From the NCBI RefSeq assembly GCF_964204645.1, contig NC_134025.1, positions 25,016,001 through 25,080,000 of the forward strand: a DNA stretch of 64,000 nucleotides, written 5' to 3'. The notes under the pieces are model-generated. The model searched no databases. It saw only the letters and a list, made by a program, of their open reading frames with translations, and was not told the origin of the DNA. This DNA comes from Tubulanus polymorphus (Eukaryota; Nemertea; Palaeonemertea; Tubulaniformes; Tubulanidae). A program made the position numbers and the translations under genes. Of the stretch, positions 1 to 12,772 are shown in pieces. Position 1 is the stretch's first letter. Every line of letters begins with the position of its first letter.

Positions 1-2009
1 TCAATATTGATGAATCCATCACTGTAGCAGTCAATAATTTACGAGTGGGATTTAATATTCAGTCAGAATTTAGGCATGTTTCTTTTCTTTTCCGTTTGTT
101 AAATCTCGCGCGAACCCGGAAATGTATTTGTCGTCCTAAGTATCGCATCCAGGCAATAAGAGGGTAGCTCCGTAAGAAGGGCATCGGCTGTATCTGTAAC
201 CAATTCAATTCAATTAACCTTTATTGATCTCATGTGCCAATACAAATCGAAGCCGCAGTAGGCCTACAGGAATAACCATTGCAACCGTAATGTAATTGTA
301 TCAAATACACAGGAAAAGCTATTGTTCAATTTGAATCATTTTCGTTGTGTCGTGGGCCCAAGGACAAGGTTCCTCCAAAGGCCAATAACACTCAGACAGA
401 ACGCCGCCTGACCGCCCGGCTGCTCATTAATATTTTCATTCAACTCTACATAGTCTTCCCTCGTATTTTGATCATAATGCACCTTGTGCAACCTTGAGAG
501 CAGATTGATATGTAGTGATTATCTTGCGTTGTCATAACAAACTATCGCTTTCATAAGTAGTTTGAACCGCATTCCAAGATGTAGAAAGTCCTCCATTTGT
601 TTATATCTTAACAAGTTTCTTGCAGCAATCAGATGGATCCACATGTGCGAGTGGCTGGAAGCATGCTTCCGGAGAAGAGCAGCACCGATCAAATTTATTT
701 CAGGGGAATTTGAAAAAAAAGCAAACACCTTTATGACATGTTACGTAACGTTTCTTCTTGAACTCTTTTTCCGATGCAATAATGTATTTTTTACTTAATC
801 GAAAGATAGTTCGTCGTTATGCTGTAGGCAAAAAAAAGATCAAGCGTCCCCACGATATGAAAAATATTCACGGTTTTGGATCTGATTAGTTTTTAAGGGG
901 CTTTGTATTTGTTTCTCTCATAAAAATCACGCGTGAAATTGTATACGCTTTCGGCTAAACTATGCAACTGAACTTGTAAAAATAGCTTCCTTGGAACAGA
1001 TGGTTCATGACTTGAAACCAGTTTACTATAGTCGATGCTTCACTAATGAGTATGATAAACCAATTAATTGTACCAGCTATAAACTTATAAACCTACGGTC
1101 TATCAGTACTAATGCATCAAGCTACGTGAGCGTACTTTAATCGTAAAGTCTTACAGCGCTGGCCTCCAATCTCAGATTATTATTGATGTTTCTTTGAGCT
1201 ATAAACGGATGTTCTACCATTCTAACGATATCAAACGAAAATGAACATTTAGATGGAACCATTCAAGTAGTTAAATGATTCTGATTTCTGGTTTCAATCG
1301 GATGAATATCAGATCCACGCGTAGATGTGAGTCAGCCATCCAGCCAACCAGACGACATGGGCAGGTGGAATGTTGTTCCTATAACTATCTGCAGTAGCTT
1401 ATCGATCTATCTTCAGACCTTTCATCGAAGCAATTTATACTAATTTACTAGTTTGTTTTAGCTATTTAGCATTCCGAACGCCTCACAAAAATCGCTTCGA
1501 AAGAACTCCAAGACCTATGCTAATCTATAAATGGAACTTTCCTTGACCAGTGATCAGTTATACTCTATCCTGCTCTCTTTCAATCGATTCAGCTAAATAT
1601 AAAATATCTAATACATATTTTGATATAATTTATTGATGATCTGTATAATATTTACACGATTCGTTAAAATAAATAAAAGAAATATAACACAGTTTTAATT
1701 GTATAATATACGCCACGAAGTATTCACCAAAATCAATAAATACGAATTGCAAACGTGCCACAAAATATCTACTTTCTCAATACGTTGCTTCGATATCGAA
1801 AAAATTAGTCCAGAGTAAATGCATCTTCAACTATTAAAATCCACACGTTATTTCATGGATTGTTTTTTAATGCCATATTATTACTGATTGCTGCCGCTAT
1901 TTTAGTATGGTCCATTACATTATTACACCTGTCCGAGGTCTGAAAACAGAAGTTGAAGAAATGTCAGGAACTGGTTAAAGTATTATAGCAAATCTACTTC
2001 ACTTCGCTT
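1..2009. other. Intergenic / 3' flank, no gene seen
   Basis: AT-rich sequence with frequent stops in all frames and no exon I can support. Some of it (about 1600-2009) may be 3' UTR of the minus-strand membrane protein gene ending at 2010, because several TTTATT motifs (AATAAA on the minus strand) occur near 1625-1675. Nothing else recognisable. Confidence 0.5.
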
Positions 2010-5000
2010 TTACTTGCGGGCAGAACATAGAAATGCATGTATCTCCTCACCTTGTGACCCGTAAGTGGGATTTGAAAATGTTATCATAGTCGGAGTTGTT
2101 GGTTCTTCCATGCAGTCAAAATATATGCTTCCAGTATCGAACGTTCCGAAGTTAGTATCTCTGTGGAATGCTGCATTAGAAAAGCGAACCTCTAATGGAC
2201 GCTTGGATATAAATTTCCTGTCCAAACTACCGTTTGGTATCTGGCCGTTACTTATTATACTGCTGACAGTCGGTAGGGGTCCACTCTGGTAGGATTTCTG
2301 CAAAAAGAGCAACAATACAGAGTATATTTGGGATTAAGTTTGAAATTAAAATTCTTCACAAAGCCTGAGTTATTTACCACACTTTTTGAGTCCTCATCCT
2401 CGTCATCGGAACGTGACGAACTGTGACTGAATCTCCAGGTTTGACTTGTCGTGCTACTTCTCCATGTTTGAGTAGTTGTTGTGCTACTGCGACTGAGTCT
2501 CCAAGTTTGACTGCTCGTATCGCTGCGCGCAGTCACATCCATGTACGGGTCGTGGTACAACTTTTTCCACCAATTCTTCAGTTTTGTTCTGGAATGTACG
2601 GACAATGCGTTGTCGGTTTCTGATATCATGGTTCAAAATGTATTAGTATCTATATTCGACAAATCAATCGAGTTCCTACACTACGGTACTGCGTTATATC
2701 GGTATAAAAATCTAGATGTAGATTGTAATGAATAAAAAGTTTAACACCAGAAGAGAAACAAATTCTCGGTGAGAAAAGAAACAAGGCCACCACGGGTTTA
2801 CAGTAGCTAAACACCAACTTGTTTAACAGGTACACTTTTAGTCTGATAAGAAAGTTGGTCTATGTGGTAGCTTTTTGCAGCGCACCCGCTAGAAAACACT
2901 AGACTTTGTAGAGAGGAAACCGTTCAAGCAATGATCGTGCTTTTGATTGGAACTACTGGGGGATCTATTTGCAGTAAATTATCGCGTCAACACTCCGGTA
3001 ACCGGAGAATGCTTATACTCCGAGAAGATGAACATACACCTCTTCTCTTTGCACTGGAGAAACTGACTGCCTACATGTTCTCCGTTAGATAAAAGTCCAT
3101 TCAGATTTTATGGATTTAGACGATAGAGTCTACGGTGGAAGAACGAAAGAACATAAGGCCAGGCGATATCAAGGAAAGATCGTTATCCTCGACTTGCTGG
3201 AAAAGCGTAAACTGGCTCTAATTGCCGTACGAATATTTTGAATAGTGCCATTGACAGCAAGCTCCCAGGTAATAACCCATCTCTATGAGAACATTGCAGA
3301 CACACTTTCTCATGGTGGTTTGCCAACAAGATCGAGGAAGGTCTACAAACTAGTCGACGTGGTGTATGAAAGAAATATTATGCAGATGGTTGGTAGTACT
3401 ATAAACATAAATGAACGTCAGGTTTTTCAGGCGTATTTGTGTTGAACACTTTCCGGTGGTTGTTACATTCGTAACTAGTTTTCAGGAACTAAATAGCTGA
3501 AAGAAAATTGTTTTTGTGCTATTTTCAAGCAAAATTTCCAACGTTCCGATAAACAGATGGCTATATGTTTTATAACACTTTAACCGGAGAAAATATCCCA
3601 ATGATTGACTTTGATCAATAACGTTGCAACTAATGCTAATCTAAACTCTTGAGAAAGCTGCTTTTACGGCAAGATCGGAATGAAGTGCAATGATTGATTA
3701 GTCAATCTGATCCGTTGCCGGTTCCCAAGTTTTAGAATGTGGCCTATGTTTTAAATATTGATAAAGACCAAAAATTCAGTCTTTATGAATTTTTGTAAAG
3801 ACCCATATCATTCACTCCTTCCTACTCCCAAATAGGCTTTTACATATCCATTGACTGCGCAGGAATTAAACCTTGGAAAGTGAATAAAAAGTAGTACATG
3901 GATCGTGCATCCTATGTAGTTTTCTAATTATTTGTTTCCTGTTTCCACCCAGTGTTACGAAAAGATAAAATGTCAGTCACATTCAACGCAAGTATTTCCT
4001 CTTTTAATAAAAGGCTAAAAATATTGATACATTGTTTCTCATTTCTGCTGAGCTTAAAAGTTGACCTTAATATATAAAAATTATGATCAAACTAACAATT
4101 ACAGACCTGGCCGTTATAGAAATGAACTGATAACAAATTTGATTGCAGTTTACAAACAATGACCCAGCCGATTAGGAGAAACAAGGTAGGATTTTTTTGC
4201 CTCAAAGCCTTCGATTGTAATGGCACGCGTTGAGGGGATTTTCATGAGCAGTGTAATAAAAATCAAAGAACCGAAGAACAGAGTATGCCGGATTCTTTCA
4301 TGATTGTGTTTTCGACTAATAAGAAATCATTTTTAAAACGTTTGATCTAGCGTAGTCAGAGAAACTGAACATATGAGTAATAAGTAGAATCAATGGAGCT
4401 TAGGACAAAAGACGGCGGACGTTTCTTTTGAAGGCATAAGCACCTATTCTATTAGATAGATATATTTTGGGATATGGCCCTATTTCTATTGTGTTGTTTT
4501 TAGTATACTAACCACAAACTTTCCATGAATAGATGACACGTACATATATACTATCCTAACGCTTGTGTGATAAATATTTTTCATAGGATGAAATATCCCT
4601 TCCTGCTCTGTGTTAAAAATAAAGCAAACATATCGTAAATACGAATGACTAGATGAATGGAGCTGATAAAAACTCGCCCATATCTTATCAACAGGTTTTT
4701 CTATTTCTTGAACATATTTCTGAGATATTTTCACTCGCGGTCCCTCGATCTTGTAGTAAGATTTTCCACTCGTTCGAATGAGTAACTTCGGTATGCAACA
4801 TGCAGAACCGTAGTATACACATCACCTGTTTTTATAACCAAAGGAATCGCGGGTAAAGGGAGAATTTCAGATGTTTTCTCCCGTTCGACTTTTCTCGACA
4901 ACCGATAGGCTAACCACCGCTTTTGTTTGCACACCATGTCATGTTTTCGTGGTCCAGGTACCTGTTAGATAACTCGATATATTTTTTTTGAAAAACACCT

Positions 5001-6176
5001 ATATCATCAAAGGACCACTGAGTTAAGGCTGATAAGAACTACGCGCATTGATAAAACCGAGTGAGCGTAAAGAGTGTTTAGTTTATTTGCACCTGTAAAA
5101 TGAAAAGCAATAGTTATTTTTATGCGTGTTTCATCCTTGGAGAACAGCTGCAAATGAAACTTTAGATATATATTTCATAATTGATAACTTATTCTCGGTT
5201 AGAACCATCCTCTTAACACTGATAAATTTCCAGAAAACTATATATTCCAAGAAAATCAAAACATCTTCATGCATGAGTTCGTCATTTAAGCCTTGATATT
5301 TTCAATACCATGCATGTTCATCGAAAATCGTTACGTGAGACGAAGAAAAAAGAAAACTTCATATCTTACCTGTAAAACAAAATACCAGCCAGTAACATCA
5401 CTAAGAATCCAGCTCCAGCCACAACTGACCCCACAATAATACTGATCTGTAGCTTGCGCTCCTCGTGAAGAGGCCCCACAGACGGCGAGCTCCACCATGT
5501 ATTCAAACCCCCTCCCGTCCAAAGTTTTATTTCATTCGACCGGGTCGTAACCCAGTTTCTTTCAGTAACCGTTGTATCCTGGATCGATGTACTAGTCCTG
5601 ACACTGGTAGTCCACGATTTAGTACAAAATGGGTTTATTAATGTTTGATTCGGACACGATCTTTGTGTGTTGTAAAGTTCTACTTGTTGTTGGACGCATT
5701 CAGCGTTCATTTTATCAGCTATCAAAAAGTCAGCGATGGGTTTGAGCCATTTCGGCGCGTTCGTGCAGTGCGCGTCCAGACACACTTGTTGTAAAATCAC
5801 TAATAATTCCGGAAAGAATTGAATAAATTCTGGAGGACTGGAAATCTGATCGACACACATTTCGTCGGATTTCATCTGAAATCAGACAATAATTAATTTC
5901 AATAAAAATAGCGAAACAAACACGCAATATACTTTTCATTCTTCATTTAAATGTTATGACACTTATTCTTTATTTAATATTCTTATTTCTTAATTTTTCT
6001 TGGTTTAACGTTGAACATTTTCAATATAGTCATACGATTGCGAGAAAATGTTTATTTACCTTTTTGAAGTAGATTAGCAGCGTACCCAAGTATTCCAGCG
6101 TAAAAGTTTTTCCATCACCGCATGCGTTTGAGTTGGTCTGATTCCAACAACTACACGCGCTGTAGTGAAATTCCCA
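2010..6176 (-). CDS. Uncharacterised single-pass (type I-like) membrane protein, partial model
   Basis: Product not recognised. Four minus-strand exons can be supported. They are 6176..6060 (tentative start at a weak acceptor), 5875..5370, 2619..2378 and 2285..2010 (stop). The first two encode a Cys-rich ectodomain (CSCWNQT, CGDG, MCVDQI, VCLDAHC, RSCPNQT) with N-glycosylation sequons and a Thr/Ser/Trp-rich stalk. A single membrane segment follows (IIVGSVVAGAGFLVMLLAGI, about 5450-5380). The last two encode a cytoplasmic tail with SQTWR repeats, an acidic DDEDEDS run and no catalytic motif. The last two exons join in phase 0. The membrane exon ends in phase 2, whereas the 2619 exon needs phase 1, so at least one small exon between 5369 and 2620 is missing from my model. 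The 5' end and signal peptide are also unresolved, and an in-frame TAG precedes the first exon at about 6177-6179. Receptor or adhesion function would be a guess. Confidence 0.5.
2423..2530 (-). repeat. Degenerate in-frame tandem repeat in cytoplasmic tail
   Basis: Three units of roughly 30-39 bp, each containing TCTCCA(a/g/t)GTTTGA on the plus strand, encode repeated SQTWR or TQTWR followed by Ser/Thr runs in the membrane protein tail. All units keep the reading frame, which supports coding use. Confidence 0.55.
4030..4186. mobile_element. Short inverted-repeat element, copy A (MITE-like)
   Basis: A degenerate partner of the element at 46518-46682. Both begin with GTTTCTCATTTCTGCTG, carry GAAATGAACTGAT and GCAGTTTACAAA in the same order, and end with AGGAGAAAC followed by (a/g)AGG. 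The ends form terminal inverted repeats (GTTTCTC/GAGAAAC). It lies in a presumed intron of the minus-strand membrane protein gene. No convincing target duplication was seen. Confidence 0.6.
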
Positions 6177-7070
6177 CTAACTTGACTCACCTCCGATGCA
6201 AGGGCACCTCTCATAAATGTGTGCTTCGCCACGGCGATACCCACAGAGTACGAATGCGAAGTGGATCATACTCTTTATTCATTTGTTTAATCGTTAGTCT
6301 GACGACCAGTAGGGTCCCATCAAATGAATTTTTTGTTGTATGATTCATATTCATTATTCCTATGAAAGGTAATTCTATGCAAACATATACTTCCTCAAAA
6401 CAAGCTTTTATGTAGCAATCCGACGTTAGGATTATCAGAAAATTACCAAAATGAGTTACTAGTACTCGGTATAGATTAGATGAGATTTATCAACGGAACG
6501 ATGGTATGTTTCCATATAGATTCATGCCTTTACATTACACAACGCATTAATAATCTATTACAGACTCTTTGCGCGTAGAAGATGAAGTCTAGATAAACAA
6601 AAAGGAAGCCAATATTGTCAAATATTGAATATTGAAATCGCAGATTGTACTTCGCTTATGGGCTGATTAAATTCGATAAGAATATAACCAATATAAAGTG
6701 AATTAAACTAGTAGATTCACAGGTATGAATTATATATGATAGTCGATATACGTCGTCCTGTTAATCGGAAAATTGAACACGTTGAAATTCGAAGCCGCTT
6801 CAAGTCCGTGACTTCTAGAACCGGATCCAGCAAGCGCTGAAGTCAAACACTATCCAATTGCTAAGCTAACTATTCCAGTCGCATTTGCCCGGTCAATACC
6901 ACATCAAATACCGGACACAAGCAACCAGCGGTAACAGAAGCAAATACTTGACCAGCTTCAATGAAGTCCAATGAAGCCATAATCATTTTAGTGATAGCGA
7001 TTAGATGTCAGCCAAACGCATTGCGCACCGAGAGTATTTTTCATTCAGAAATTTAAAAACGCCGCGTATA
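6177..7070. other. Intergenic, possible 5' regions of flanking genes
   Basis: Lies between the minus-strand membrane protein and the plus-strand secreted protein, so it should hold the 5' region of both. A strong-looking donor (GGAG|GTGAGTC on the minus strand, near 6190) may mark an unassigned exon. No other gene is seen. Confidence 0.4.
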
Positions 7071-8318
7071 ATGAAATCAGTTGTTCTGATAGTGATGATA
7101 TCGGTGTTCTTACACGGAGCGTCTGCTGTGGAATATGAAGCGGGAGGTAAATAAACAAATCATCACTCTGTGTTGTTGGTTTTTTTAGGAAAAATTTTAG
7201 GTAAAATGTTTTTGAAAATGTTTTTATTTTCTTTTTATTCAAAACAGTTTATTTTTTTGAAATTTTATTGTTAGATGTGTTGACGCTGGATCTTGGTGGT
7301 GTTGACAAAGGAGATCAGTCATTCGGAAGCGCGTTGGCGTTGGTTTTTCCGACCGCGAAAATAGCAGAAAACTCGATTTTAACCTCGTACGACTTTTACC
7401 ACAATGGCATATCCCCGAAGTCTGAGTGGTATATCTGCGTATGGAGGAAAGACGTAGGAAATCAAGAAGCATATCCACAATATCAACTGATTGCGCAACA
7501 TCGAATAGTTTCCCAACCCGGGTTCAATCACGTTAATATATCGAAGGATTCGTGGTCAAGAGTGGAAAAAGACGACGTCTTTGGAATTTATGGCAGGCAC
7601 GCGACCATTCCGGTATCGGATATTATCACTTTCAATATGACATCCTGCGGTACGATGTCATGTTTAAAAGCTGAAATGTTAGCTGGTCCTCGGTATTTTA
7701 ATGTAGGTGATTTGATTCAGCCGACCGACGGAGTTTTTCACTTGACCATCCCGTTTCGTTTTTACCTACACGTTGGTGATCATGCTTACGACACAAGTTT
7801 GATATCGTTTCCAGACCCGAAAGCAGGTACGTTCACTTAAAAAAATAGAGGCGGAGATAGATTTCCATTTTGTTTAATTGACAGTTACAGAAGAAGAAAC
7901 TGCTCCATGTTACTGTTAATAACTTCAACTGCTTGATTTTCATTTTTTGTTGTTGTAAGGACAAAACAAGAACTGGGTATTACTATGTTAATCTTTGAAA
8001 AATCTATTGAAGATCAGTTTATCAACATTTGTTACTTTCAAGTTACTCATTCTCTTCTTTCCAATAGCGGCTGGTGTGTTGTATGGGTACTACCCGGGGG
8101 AAGCTCTAAGAACTCATCAACCATTCAATAAATTCACAACAGATTGGAGAAGCAAGTGTATTTTCAGGTGTCAACAACTTGAAACTTGTTCAGTCATTTC
8201 TTACAACCGCACTGCTAAGATCTGCAGTTTTTACAACATCTCACAGTCCGATGAAATGATGTTCTCTCGAAATGACCTGGATACAGATTTGATCACCACA
8301 CTCGAAAAAATTGTTTGA
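7071..8318 (+). CDS. Secreted protein with C-terminal PAN/apple-like segment, 292 aa
   Basis: Three exons: 7071..7146, 7275..7826 and 8068..8318, which join to 293 codons including the stop. The ATG at 7071 opens a typical signal peptide (MKSVVLIVMISVFLHGASA). The large middle exon gives a beta-rich region of about 180 residues (DVLTLDLGGVDKG to SFPDPKAG) that I cannot place in a family. The last exon (KCIFRCQQLETC, then SYNRTAKICSFYN) has the C-C-C-C spacing and the aromatic run after the last Cys that are seen in PAN/apple domains, which bind proteins or sugars in secreted molecules. Two AATAAA signals follow at about 8459 and 8476. Extracellular location is well supported; the function is unknown, and a lectin-like or matrix role is only inference. 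Confidence 0.75.
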
Positions 8319-9186
8319 TTTGTCCGACTGAGTATCAATGACCAAAATAATCTCGGTGACGTTCTCTCACAAATCTGAACCTTTGTAGTGAAATTTGGAC
8401 TCACAATTTGTAACAATGTAATAAATACGCATTGTAAATGTCTTGTTAACTCTGATGTTAATAAATTTCTTCGTAATAAAATAGTTTTGATCTGTGTTTT
8501 TCGAAGGAAGCGCCGCGCCATGCTCTAAAGTCAATTAGGCTCTTAATTTTTGCAGCAGCGTGTAGGAGCGGCGGCGCGCGGCCTCGCTAGGCGAATAATT
8601 GGAAGCTTAGGCCTTCCCCGTGTCTTACCCATTTTCTTCATCAGTACCCTTTACTGATCCACAGGGTATTCATTACTATAAATGTTATAGTATTTACTAC
8701 TATAAATATCTATTTATCGTTATCACCTCAATCCGCGCATGAGGACAAAAAACGCGCGACATGACGTGTAATGACATGAAGGTCCGATCCAGTAGTCCAA
8801 CTCTGTTACCGATGTTTTATCTAAACCAGGAAGTAAAATAAACTTTACAACTCTTAAATGAATTAAATTAATCATAATTACTCTTTTAAGCGACGAGTAA
8901 ACAAGTTTAAAGCTACTGGATAATTAAAAGGTAATTTACTGCAGTATCACGATAAAAGTTAACTGCATTCAGTGCTTTTGAGTCTCATAAACAGACGAGA
9001 GAGAAGACATACCGATTCCAAAAGTCAAAGTCAAATATATTTTATTTCTCATGTATATATATTTTATTGTATATCAACGCAAACACGAGGCTGTGATAAG
9101 TGATCCGACAGAGCTTTACAGTAAAAGTAACAATCTGTGGTAACAAATCATAGAATTTTTTTCTTTATCAGATTTCAAAATTGAAA
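8319..9186. other. Intergenic; 3' UTR and DBR1 promoter region
   Basis: The first part is the 3' UTR of the secreted protein. A GC-rich patch near 8560-8590 (ggcggcgcgcggcc) sits in otherwise AT-rich sequence and looks like part of a dispersed repeat, but I could not find its ends. The remainder should contain the DBR1 5' region; no TATA box could be assigned with confidence. Confidence 0.4.
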
Positions 9187-12100
9187 ATGAAAATCGCGGT
9201 TGAAGGCTGCGCTCATGGAGAACTGGATAAGATCTACGATACGATCGCTTATCTTGAAAAGAAAGAGAATATCACTGTCGATTTGCTTTTATGCTGTGGT
9301 GACTTTCAGGCAGTTCGTAATACAGCCGACCTGCAGTGTATGGCAGTCCCACCAAAATATCAACTAATGAACAGTTTTTACAAGTGAGTTATAGAAGCCA
9401 ATGCCATATGAAATTTGTAATTTGATTTAAGAGGAATCTACTGTAAATAAATATAGGGTTAGGATGTCTATTCTAGAGGGTTGACTGAGGAATTCAGGGG
9501 CGGATCTAGAGCCCAATTTAGGGGGGGGCAATTAATAAATGTAGCTATGATGATACTGTATTGACACCGAGCGACGTAGGCGCAAAACGTTCCTACGCTT
9601 TGCGACGAGGCGCGAAGCCCCTGCGGGGGGTTTTGGGGGTCCTCCCCCAGAAAATTTTTGAAATTTTACTCTGTTTTGGGGCCATTTCCTGCATTCTGAG
9701 GCAAGAATTCATGACAAATACTTTCCCCTTTTCTGCTGCTGATAAACTAAAACAAAGGGATTAATTTTCATTTAAAACTGCGTATATCCATCACAGCAAT
9801 TCATTTCCTGAACATCTTCACCCGTCAAAGGATTCGAACCCACTACGCTAAAGCTGTTCGCCGAACTGGTGGAAGCGAGTTCGGGAGTGATACCGGACCC
9901 CTGGCAAGCGAGGATGCTTCCTGAACGGTTCCATGATGTTCCGGTGCGTGTGAACTCGACTGCCATGGCACAGCGTGGCGTTAATATTAAGCGAGTGGCG
10001 GGCGGTCGGTCGAAAAAAAAGATCTTCACTTAAAGGAGGGAGGGGGCCCGGGCTCCCCGGGCCCCCTCCCTAGATCCGCGCCTGGATTTCTGACGAAGTT
10101 TATGTATTGCTTTAATCTCAATAGATAATAGATTATATTTTGAAATTTTAGATATTATTCGGGAGAGAAAAAGGCGCCCATACTGACTGTATTCATCGGA
10201 GGAAATCATGAAGCTTCCAATTATTTACAAGAGTTACCTTATGGTGGCTGGGTTGCACCTAACATCTACTATTTAGGTATTATATATATTTCACTTCATG
10301 CAGAGAAGGATTTTAGCATGTCTTCAAAACCTACTATCTATTTACTTTCTTCTTTGGTACAAAGGCTATGCTGGAATTATTCGATTTGGAGGAATCAGAA
10401 TTGGTGGCCTGTCTGGTATATTCAAGCCTCAAGATTACGTCAAAGGTATGAATATTTGAAGTTCCTTTTTGAGAAATTGTGAATTTTCATTCTGTAATTT
10501 TGTTGGTTTGTATTGTTCTTATCGTTCCAGGACATTTCGAGCGTCCTCCGTATGATAACAGTTCCAAAAGAAGCGCTTATCACGTGCGAAATATTGAAGT
10601 TTTCCGACTGAAGCAGGTAACTGTTACGAAATTCGCATTATCATCATTGATAAGATTGTATGCACTGGTGAATTTTTTTTATTCATTTTCTTTCTATAGA
10701 TACGAACACCAATTGATATTCTTATGTCTCACGATTGGCCGAGGGGTATTTATAACTATGGAAACGTTAACCAGTTACTACGAAAAAAGTCTTTCTTCAG
10801 AGAAGAAGTGGAAAGTAATCAGTTAGGAAGTCCGGCTGCTGCGGAGTTACTTTATAAACTCAAACCAACGTTTTGGTTTTCTGCTCACCTTCATGTGAAG
10901 TTCCCAGTTGTTGTAGAACATAAAGTAAGTAAATGTCCAATATCTTTGAGATACAAATTTGTGAAAGGGCCTTTGAAATAAAAATGATGTATACACGTAT
11001 CCAGAAATTGCTGTTTCATCGTTTGACTTTGATTACAGAATGATGATGAGTCGACACAAAAAACTAATTTTCTAGCCCTTGATAAGTGCCTGCCCAACCG
11101 AGATTTTCTACAGGTAAATAGATAACATTGAAGATTCAATCAAACACACATTTCTATTTATCTCTGGGTTGTCAATTATTATCTTTGTCTATTAGGTATT
11201 TGATTTTCCTCGGGATGAGAAAGTCAATGTAAAGGACTTGAAATTGGAACTCGATCCTGAATGGTTAGCAGTTCTCAAATCAACCAATCACTTATTTGAT
11301 GTAACACGTAAGAGTAACTACATGCCGGGCCCGGGTTCAGATGAAAGGTATGCGTGCCTAATACTTCGATTTTAGCACCGCTTTTTCGCTTCCGTTTCTA
11401 AATCATATGTTCTAATCGTAGGTGGATGTTTACTCCGACGGAAGAAGAGATTTCATCGATAAAAGAAGATTTTGGCGATGACTTCACTATCCCCGAAAAT
11501 TTCGCGAAGACTGTACCTGCTTATGATCCTAAGAATCCGCATGTGAAAGTTGCGTCTGCTGCGATTCATCTGAATCCGCAAACCGAATTAATTTGTGCGA
11601 TGCTCAATTTAACGAATCCTAATTCGGTATTTTTGGGTAAAAGCAACGGTTACAATTTGACGGACATCGTTTCAAACCCGGGAGAAATCTCGATAACCGA
11701 GGACGACGACGACGTACCCGACGACAACGATGAAGAATTTGCCAGTTTCATCGTCACGCCGACGAAACTGATTATAAATCCGGCCGAAATATCCGTCCAC
11801 GAAGGCGAAAATAATGACGACGATAACGAAGACACTGAAACGACAGATATTTCAACGACCGAATCGACGGGTGGCGACGTCAGCTACTCGGACGCTTCTT
11901 TTGAGGAGTTGAACAGTTCGCGAGAATCGACGAATTCTTTTAATTCCAGTTTATCGCTACCGAAAGTGAAAAATGACACTTTTGATGACGATTCGTCGAA
12001 ATTAGAAATATCTTTTTCGGCTGCCGAAGTAAATTTATCAAATTCGTTGTTGGCGTCGTCGAAAGAAATTGGAGATGATGACCATCGCGATTCTGTTAGT

Positions 12101-12217
12101 GAAGAGAAATCTGAAGTGCGTTCTAGATCGAATAGTGGGTCGGAGCCTCCAGTTAAAAGAGTGTTTAAACGCCGCAATATGGCTGTGTTCAATTGTTCCG
12201 GGGACGATTCTCAATAA
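9187..12217 (+). CDS. DBR1: RNA lariat debranching enzyme, 578 aa
   Basis: Eight exons: 9187..9383, 10152..10276, 10365..10445, 10531..10616, 10700..10924, 11039..11113, 11196..11347 and 11422..12217, totalling 579 codons with the stop. DBR1 is a nuclear metallophosphoesterase that cuts the 2'-5' branch of intron lariats so that introns can be degraded or processed. The metal-site motifs are in order: GCAHGELD (7-14), CCGDFQ (36-41), GGNHE (82-86), MSHDWPRG and SAHLHVKF. Conserved [12 protein letters not shown] and [11 protein letters not shown] match the family. The C-terminal domain runs through [10 protein letters not shown]. After about residue 407 the tail is acidic and Ser-rich ([12 protein letters not shown], then DDDNEDTE) and ends in a basic patch (KRVFKRRN). 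The length is close to the usual 500-570. The start at 9187 aligns with the family N-terminus. Confidence 0.97.
9495..10084. mobile_element. hAT-like non-autonomous element in DBR1 intron 1
   Basis: Ends are CAGGGGCGGATCTAGA on the left and, reverse-complemented, CAGGCGCGGATCTAG on the right, typical of hAT-superfamily termini. The interior has the G-rich block GGGGGTTTTGGGGGTCCTCC followed by AAAATTTTTGAAATTTT, which I recall from hAT-derived repeats of marine invertebrates. A GC-rich hairpin (arms GGGAGGGGGCCCGGG and its complement) lies near the right end at about 10038-10070. No clear 8-bp target duplication is visible. An open frame inside (9772-10029, minus) shows no family similarity to me. 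Confidence 0.6.
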
Positions 12218-12766
12218 CATTCGAATAATTGTTTTGTTGACGACTTCGCTTGGATTTTGTGAAGTTAGTTTTGGACTTGCTGAAAGTTTCATGTGTTGTT
12301 GAAAATTTCGTTGTTTAGTTGAGTTAACGAGAATGATATGCATTTCTTTTGATTCTTGCATTTATGAAAATATTGAAAAATATGTGTGCCTGTATCACCG
12401 AGTTAATTAATTTTTGGAATAGAAAATGATATCAAAGTAATCATTGAATAATTATCAAGTTGTTTTGCAAATGAGCATGATGCATGGCAGTTGACTGTGT
12501 ATATATCATCATAGAAATTTAAATGATGAATGTTTTATATTTTTTTTATAGCTGAGATCATGGGAACAAATATAAAGATGGAGATGAATTAATTTATCAA
12601 TCGTATTATCTTCTTGTTTGATTTTTGGATTCTATTGCTAGTCTTCAAAGTAGCTGGGATTCGAACCTGACAACGTCTCGGGATATTTTATTTCCGATGG
12701 AGTCCTGTAGATGGCAGCGTCTCCTGGTCATTGTTTATTGATTACTACCAGCATAACAAAAAAGAC
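12218..12766. other. DBR1 3' UTR and inferred 5' UTR/promoter of the CS-domain gene
   Basis: Starts with the DBR1 3' UTR. Near 12655-12665 a GGGATTCGAACC motif matches a reverse-complemented tRNA T-arm (B box), so a tRNA-derived SINE remnant is possible. The last 40-50 bases before 12767 are probably the original 5' UTR of the CS-domain gene, displaced by the 2-kb insertion that follows. Confidence 0.4.
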
Positions 12767-12772
12767 CAATAC

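Noticed and set aside
9772..10029. 85-codon minus-strand open frame in DBR1 intron 1
   Set aside because: Lies wholly inside the hAT-like element, has no recognisable domain and contains a tRNA-like B-box stretch.
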